Source: Sphingomonadaceae bacterium
GTDB taxonomy: Bacteria; Pseudomonadota; Alphaproteobacteria; Sphingomonadales; Sphingomonadaceae
Assembly (NCBI GenBank): GCA_023384025.1
Contig: JAHDXX010000123.1
Location: forward strand, 1-9,261
Direction: 5' to 3'
Length of the DNA: 9,261 nt
Positions 6,780 through 9,261 of the stretch are shown here, piece after piece. The translations under genes and the position numbers were made by a program. Position 1 is the stretch's first letter. The number at the start of each line of letters is the position of its first letter. The notes under the pieces were generated by a model that saw only the letters and a program-made list of their open reading frames with translations, searched no databases and had not been told where the DNA came from.

Positions 6780-9261
6780 ATGCCTTGGCCCCTGTCCAGC
6801 CTTCGCCTCCTGCTGCTTGCGGCACTGGCATTCGCCGCCGTGCCCGCACAAGCGCAGGACGGCAGCCCGGCGGAACAGGCACTGGGATTGATCGAACAGG
6901 GCCAGGCAGAGGAAGCGCGTGCAGTCATTCAGGCGGCTGCAGACAAGGCCGCCAGCACGCGCGAGTTCGAGGAATGGTTCGAGGCAGGCACGTTCTATCT
7001 CGATCTCAATTCCGTCATGGCCGGGGCCATGCTCGAAGGGCAGCTCGGCCCGGTGCTCACTTTCAGCGACATGGCCTTCGCCACTGTCGCCGACACCCCG
7101 CTCGCCACCCACCCCTATTTCATCGAGTTCAGCAATTACCGTGCGCGGCTCTGCGCGATTACCGGCGATGTCGACTGCATCATGCAAGGCTCGGCCGCTG
7201 CGTTCGCGCAGATGAAAGGGCCAACCGGCGATTACGAAAAGTCGCCCGAGCGCGAGGCGACCCAGTGGCGCGCCATGGCCCATTTCCTGCGCGGCGAGCG
7301 CGAACCGGGGACAAGGCTGCTGAAAGTGCTCGCATCCGCCATCGGCAAGCCCGATCCCCCGGGGCTGGCGAGCGAGCTGGAAGGGCTTGCCAACATGCAG
7401 CAATCGATCGCCCCGCAGATCGAGCAGGCCATGCTGCGCGAGGCCATTGCCGTGCTGGAGAAAGCCAGCGGGCGCGAGCACCGGTTCCTCGAGAACCGGC
7501 TCCACGGCAATCTCGGCGTGTCCTACCGGAACAGCGGGATGCTCACCGAAGCCGAAGCGAGCTACCGCGCGGCATGGCGCATTTCCGAACGCGAGTTCAG
7601 CCGCGATTCGGTCGGTGCGATTTCCGATTCCGACAACCTCGCCCGGGTACTCGCGGCCCAGGGCCGGTGGGACGAGGCCCTGCCGCTCTATCGCCGCAAC
7701 TGGGAGATTGCCGACGCCTATCGTGACTGGTCACTCGATCTCGACGAGGAAGTCGGCGGCTGGGTCTATGCCCTGCTCAACACCGGCCAGCTGGCCGAGG
7801 CCGACCGGGTGACCGAGCGGGTGCTGCGTGAAGTGCGCGCGACCAGCGGTGTCGATGGCGATGACCTGTCGCAATACCTCAACCTGCGCGGGCTGGTGCT
7901 GGTCGAGCAGGAACGCTTCGCCGAGGCCGAGCCCTTGCTGCGCGAAGCGGTCAAGGCCAACAGCCAGAACGACCTGAGCGGCGGCGCGACCCTGATCGCC
8001 AATCTTGCCGCTGTGCTCGAAGCGCAGAGCCGATACGCCGAAGCCGAAGATCTGCGCCGCCAGGCCTACGACGCGGCGCGCAAGAACGTGGTCTTCTCCG
8101 CTTTCGGCAGCCAGCGGATCGACGCCGGGGTCGCGCTGGCGCGCAACCTGTCGCAGCAAGGCAAGGACGCGGAAGCCGAAGCGCTGTTTGCCGAGATGAT
8201 GGCGCTCGCCCGCGACCGGGCCGATCCTGCGGGCTATGCAGTGCGCACGGTCGCGATGGCGCAGGGCCGGCACCTGCTCGGGCGAGACAGGGCAGGCGAT
8301 GCCGTGCCGCTGGCAGCGCTCGCATTGCAGCTGTCGGCCGGGGCGCTCGACCTGCTCGGGCCCGGCACCGGCGAAGCCGCCTATCTTGCCGCTGCCCGCC
8401 AGCAGCGCGAGGCGGCCCTCCTGCTGATCGAGGCGCGGCTGGCGGCGCGCGCGCTGGACGAGGCGGCACTGGCTGAACTGTTCGAAGCGGGCCAGCGGGC
8501 GCAGGCAAGTTCTGCCGCTTCGGCCATGGCGCTCAACGCGGCGCAGGCGCTGGCGGGCAAGGCCGGGGCGGGCGAAGCCGTGGCGCAGTGGCAGCAGGCG
8601 CAGGCAGACGTGGCGGCGCTCGACCGGCGGATCGCTGCGCTTGGCGGGCAAGGAGCCGCAGGGGATGCCGCGCGACGTCCGCTGCTCGACCAGCGCCAGG
8701 CGGCGATCGGGCAGTTGCAAGAGCGTGAGGCGGCGCTGGTCACCCGGTTCCCGCGGTTCTTCGACCTCGCCCGGCCGCGCCCCGCGACGCTGGCGGAAAC
8801 CCGCGCCCTGCTCGGGCCGGAGGAAGCGCTGGTCCTGCTGGTGCCCGGTTCGGGCGAGAGCTTCGGCGGGATGACGCTCGCGCTGACGCGTGATGGCGGC
8901 GCGGCGGCACCGATCGCGCTTGCGCCAGGCAAGCTCACTAAACTGGCCGGGGCGCTGCACGCCGGGCTTGCCGCGCCGGAGAGCGGGTTTACCGACGCCG
9001 AGGAGTATGACCCGCCGCGCGTGTTCTACGACCGTGCTGCCGCGCTGGAGCTCTACCGTGCGCTGTTCGGCGCACGGCAGGTTGCCGCGCTGCTGGCCGA
9101 CCGGACCCGCTGGACGCTGGCCCCGCAACAGGGCCTGATGGGCATCGCGTTCGACGCGCTGGTGACCGCGCCGCCACCGGGCGGGTCCGCGGGCGATACC
9201 GACCCGGCGAGCCTGCGCACAACGGCCTGGCTGGGGATCGAGCGCGGCAAGATCGAGCTGA
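6780..9261 (+). CDS. Second exported TPR-CHAT protein, 3' end outside window
   Basis: An open frame of 827 codons that runs off the window. The ATG at 6780 follows GGAGA (6769-6773) at six bases, a good ribosome site. Residues 1-25 form a clear Sec signal peptide (MPWPLSSLRLLLLAALAFAA, likely cut after AQA). About six TPR-like repeats lie between 241 and 480, then a coiled-coil-prone segment (601-655), then the start of a CHAT domain (from about 667). FPRFFDLARP, EALVLLVPG (682-690) and QQGLMGIAFDALV (783-795) correspond to FPGYAALARP and MLVLPLALP in the first TPR-CHAT protein and to the usual CHAT beta strands. The catalytic His and Cys should lie just past the window, so activity cannot be judged. 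The only cysteines seen are 125 and 133, a possible disulfide in the exported part. Its layout matches the gene at 2416, suggesting paralogy. It is divergent from the cyclase gene across 234 bases. Confidence 0.82.
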   Translation, partial: MPWPLSSLRLLLLAALAFAAVPAQAQDGSPAEQALGLIEQGQAEEARAVIQAAADKAASTREFEEWFEAGTFYLDLNSVMAGAMLEGQLGPVLTFSDMAFATVADTPLATHPYFIEFSNYRARLCAITGDVDCIMQGSAAAFAQMKGPTGDYEKSPEREATQWRAMAHFLRGEREPGTRLLKVLASAIGKPDPPGLASELEGLANMQQSIAPQIEQAMLREAIAVLEKASGREHRFLENRLHGNLGVSYRNSGMLTEAEASYRAAWRISEREFSRDSVGAISDSDNLARVLAAQGRWDEALPLYRRNWEIADAYRDWSLDLDEEVGGWVYALLNTGQLAEADRVTERVLREVRATSGVDGDDLSQYLNLRGLVLVEQERFAEAEPLLREAVKANSQNDLSGGATLIANLAAVLEAQSRYAEAEDLRRQAYDAARKNVVFSAFGSQRIDAGVALARNLSQQGKDAEAEALFAEMMALARDRADPAGYAVRTVAMAQGRHLLGRDRAGDAVPLAALALQLSAGALDLLGPGTGEAAYLAAARQQREAALLLIEARLAARALDEAALAELFEAGQRAQASSAASAMALNAAQALAGKAGAGEAVAQWQQAQADVAALDRRIAALGGQGAAGDAARRPLLDQRQAAIGQLQEREAALVTRFPRFFDLARPRPATLAETRALLGPEEALVLLVPGSGESFGGMTLALTRDGGAAAPIALAPGKLTKLAGALHAGLAAPESGFTDAEEYDPPRVFYDRAAALELYRALFGARQVAALLADRTRWTLAPQQGLMGIAFDALVTAPPPGGSAGDTDPASLRTTAWLGIERGKIEL

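Noticed and set aside
6785..7726. A 313-codon plus-strand open frame overlapping the second TPR-CHAT gene
   Set aside because: The frame from ATG 6780 has a good ribosome site, a signal peptide and TPRs and stays open to the window end; the other frame is Arg-rich without domains.
7731..9128. A 465-codon minus-strand open frame opposite the second TPR-CHAT gene
   Set aside because: Same pattern: low-information Arg/Gly/Gln-rich translation opposite a well-supported coding strand.

Overview
The window is GC-rich chromosomal DNA that looks alphaproteobacterial. The wording of its ribonucleotide reductase and its codon use suggest a sphingomonad, probably in or near Erythrobacteraceae. This placement is my inference; no rRNA or other marker gene is present.

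Layout. Positions 1-305 are a non-coding 5' region with two NrdR-like boxes exactly 32 bp apart (centre to centre) and two leader hairpins. Next comes nrdA (about 306/325-2319, +), the large subunit of a class I ribonucleotide reductase without an N-terminal ATP-cone. Its extreme N-terminus seems split between two frames: a coding-like start lies in one frame from 306 and the rest follows after a +1 shift near 405-420. A three-tier stem-loop follows the nrdA stop. Then comes an exported 952-residue TPR-CHAT protein (2416-5274, +, GTG start) with an intact His/Cys pair. A six-TM diguanylate cyclase (5301-6545, -) is convergent with it, separated by 26 bp that hold a palindromic hairpin. A 234-bp divergent region then leads to a second exported TPR-CHAT protein (6780 to the window end, +), cut at residue 827 before its expected catalytic His and Cys.

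How the genes fit together. nrdA is a housekeeping dNTP-synthesis gene with its own NrdR-type control; its neighbours are probably unrelated to it. The other three genes form a possible module: two paralogous TPR-CHAT proteins, both with Sec signal peptides, flank an inner-membrane GGDEF enzyme that has lost its product-inhibition site. CHAT domains are caspase-like peptidase folds, so the picture is of envelope-located, TPR-gated proteases beside a c-di-GMP synthase. Their substrate and any functional link to c-di-GMP are unknown. The pair of exported CHAT proteins around the cyclase is the most interesting part of the window.
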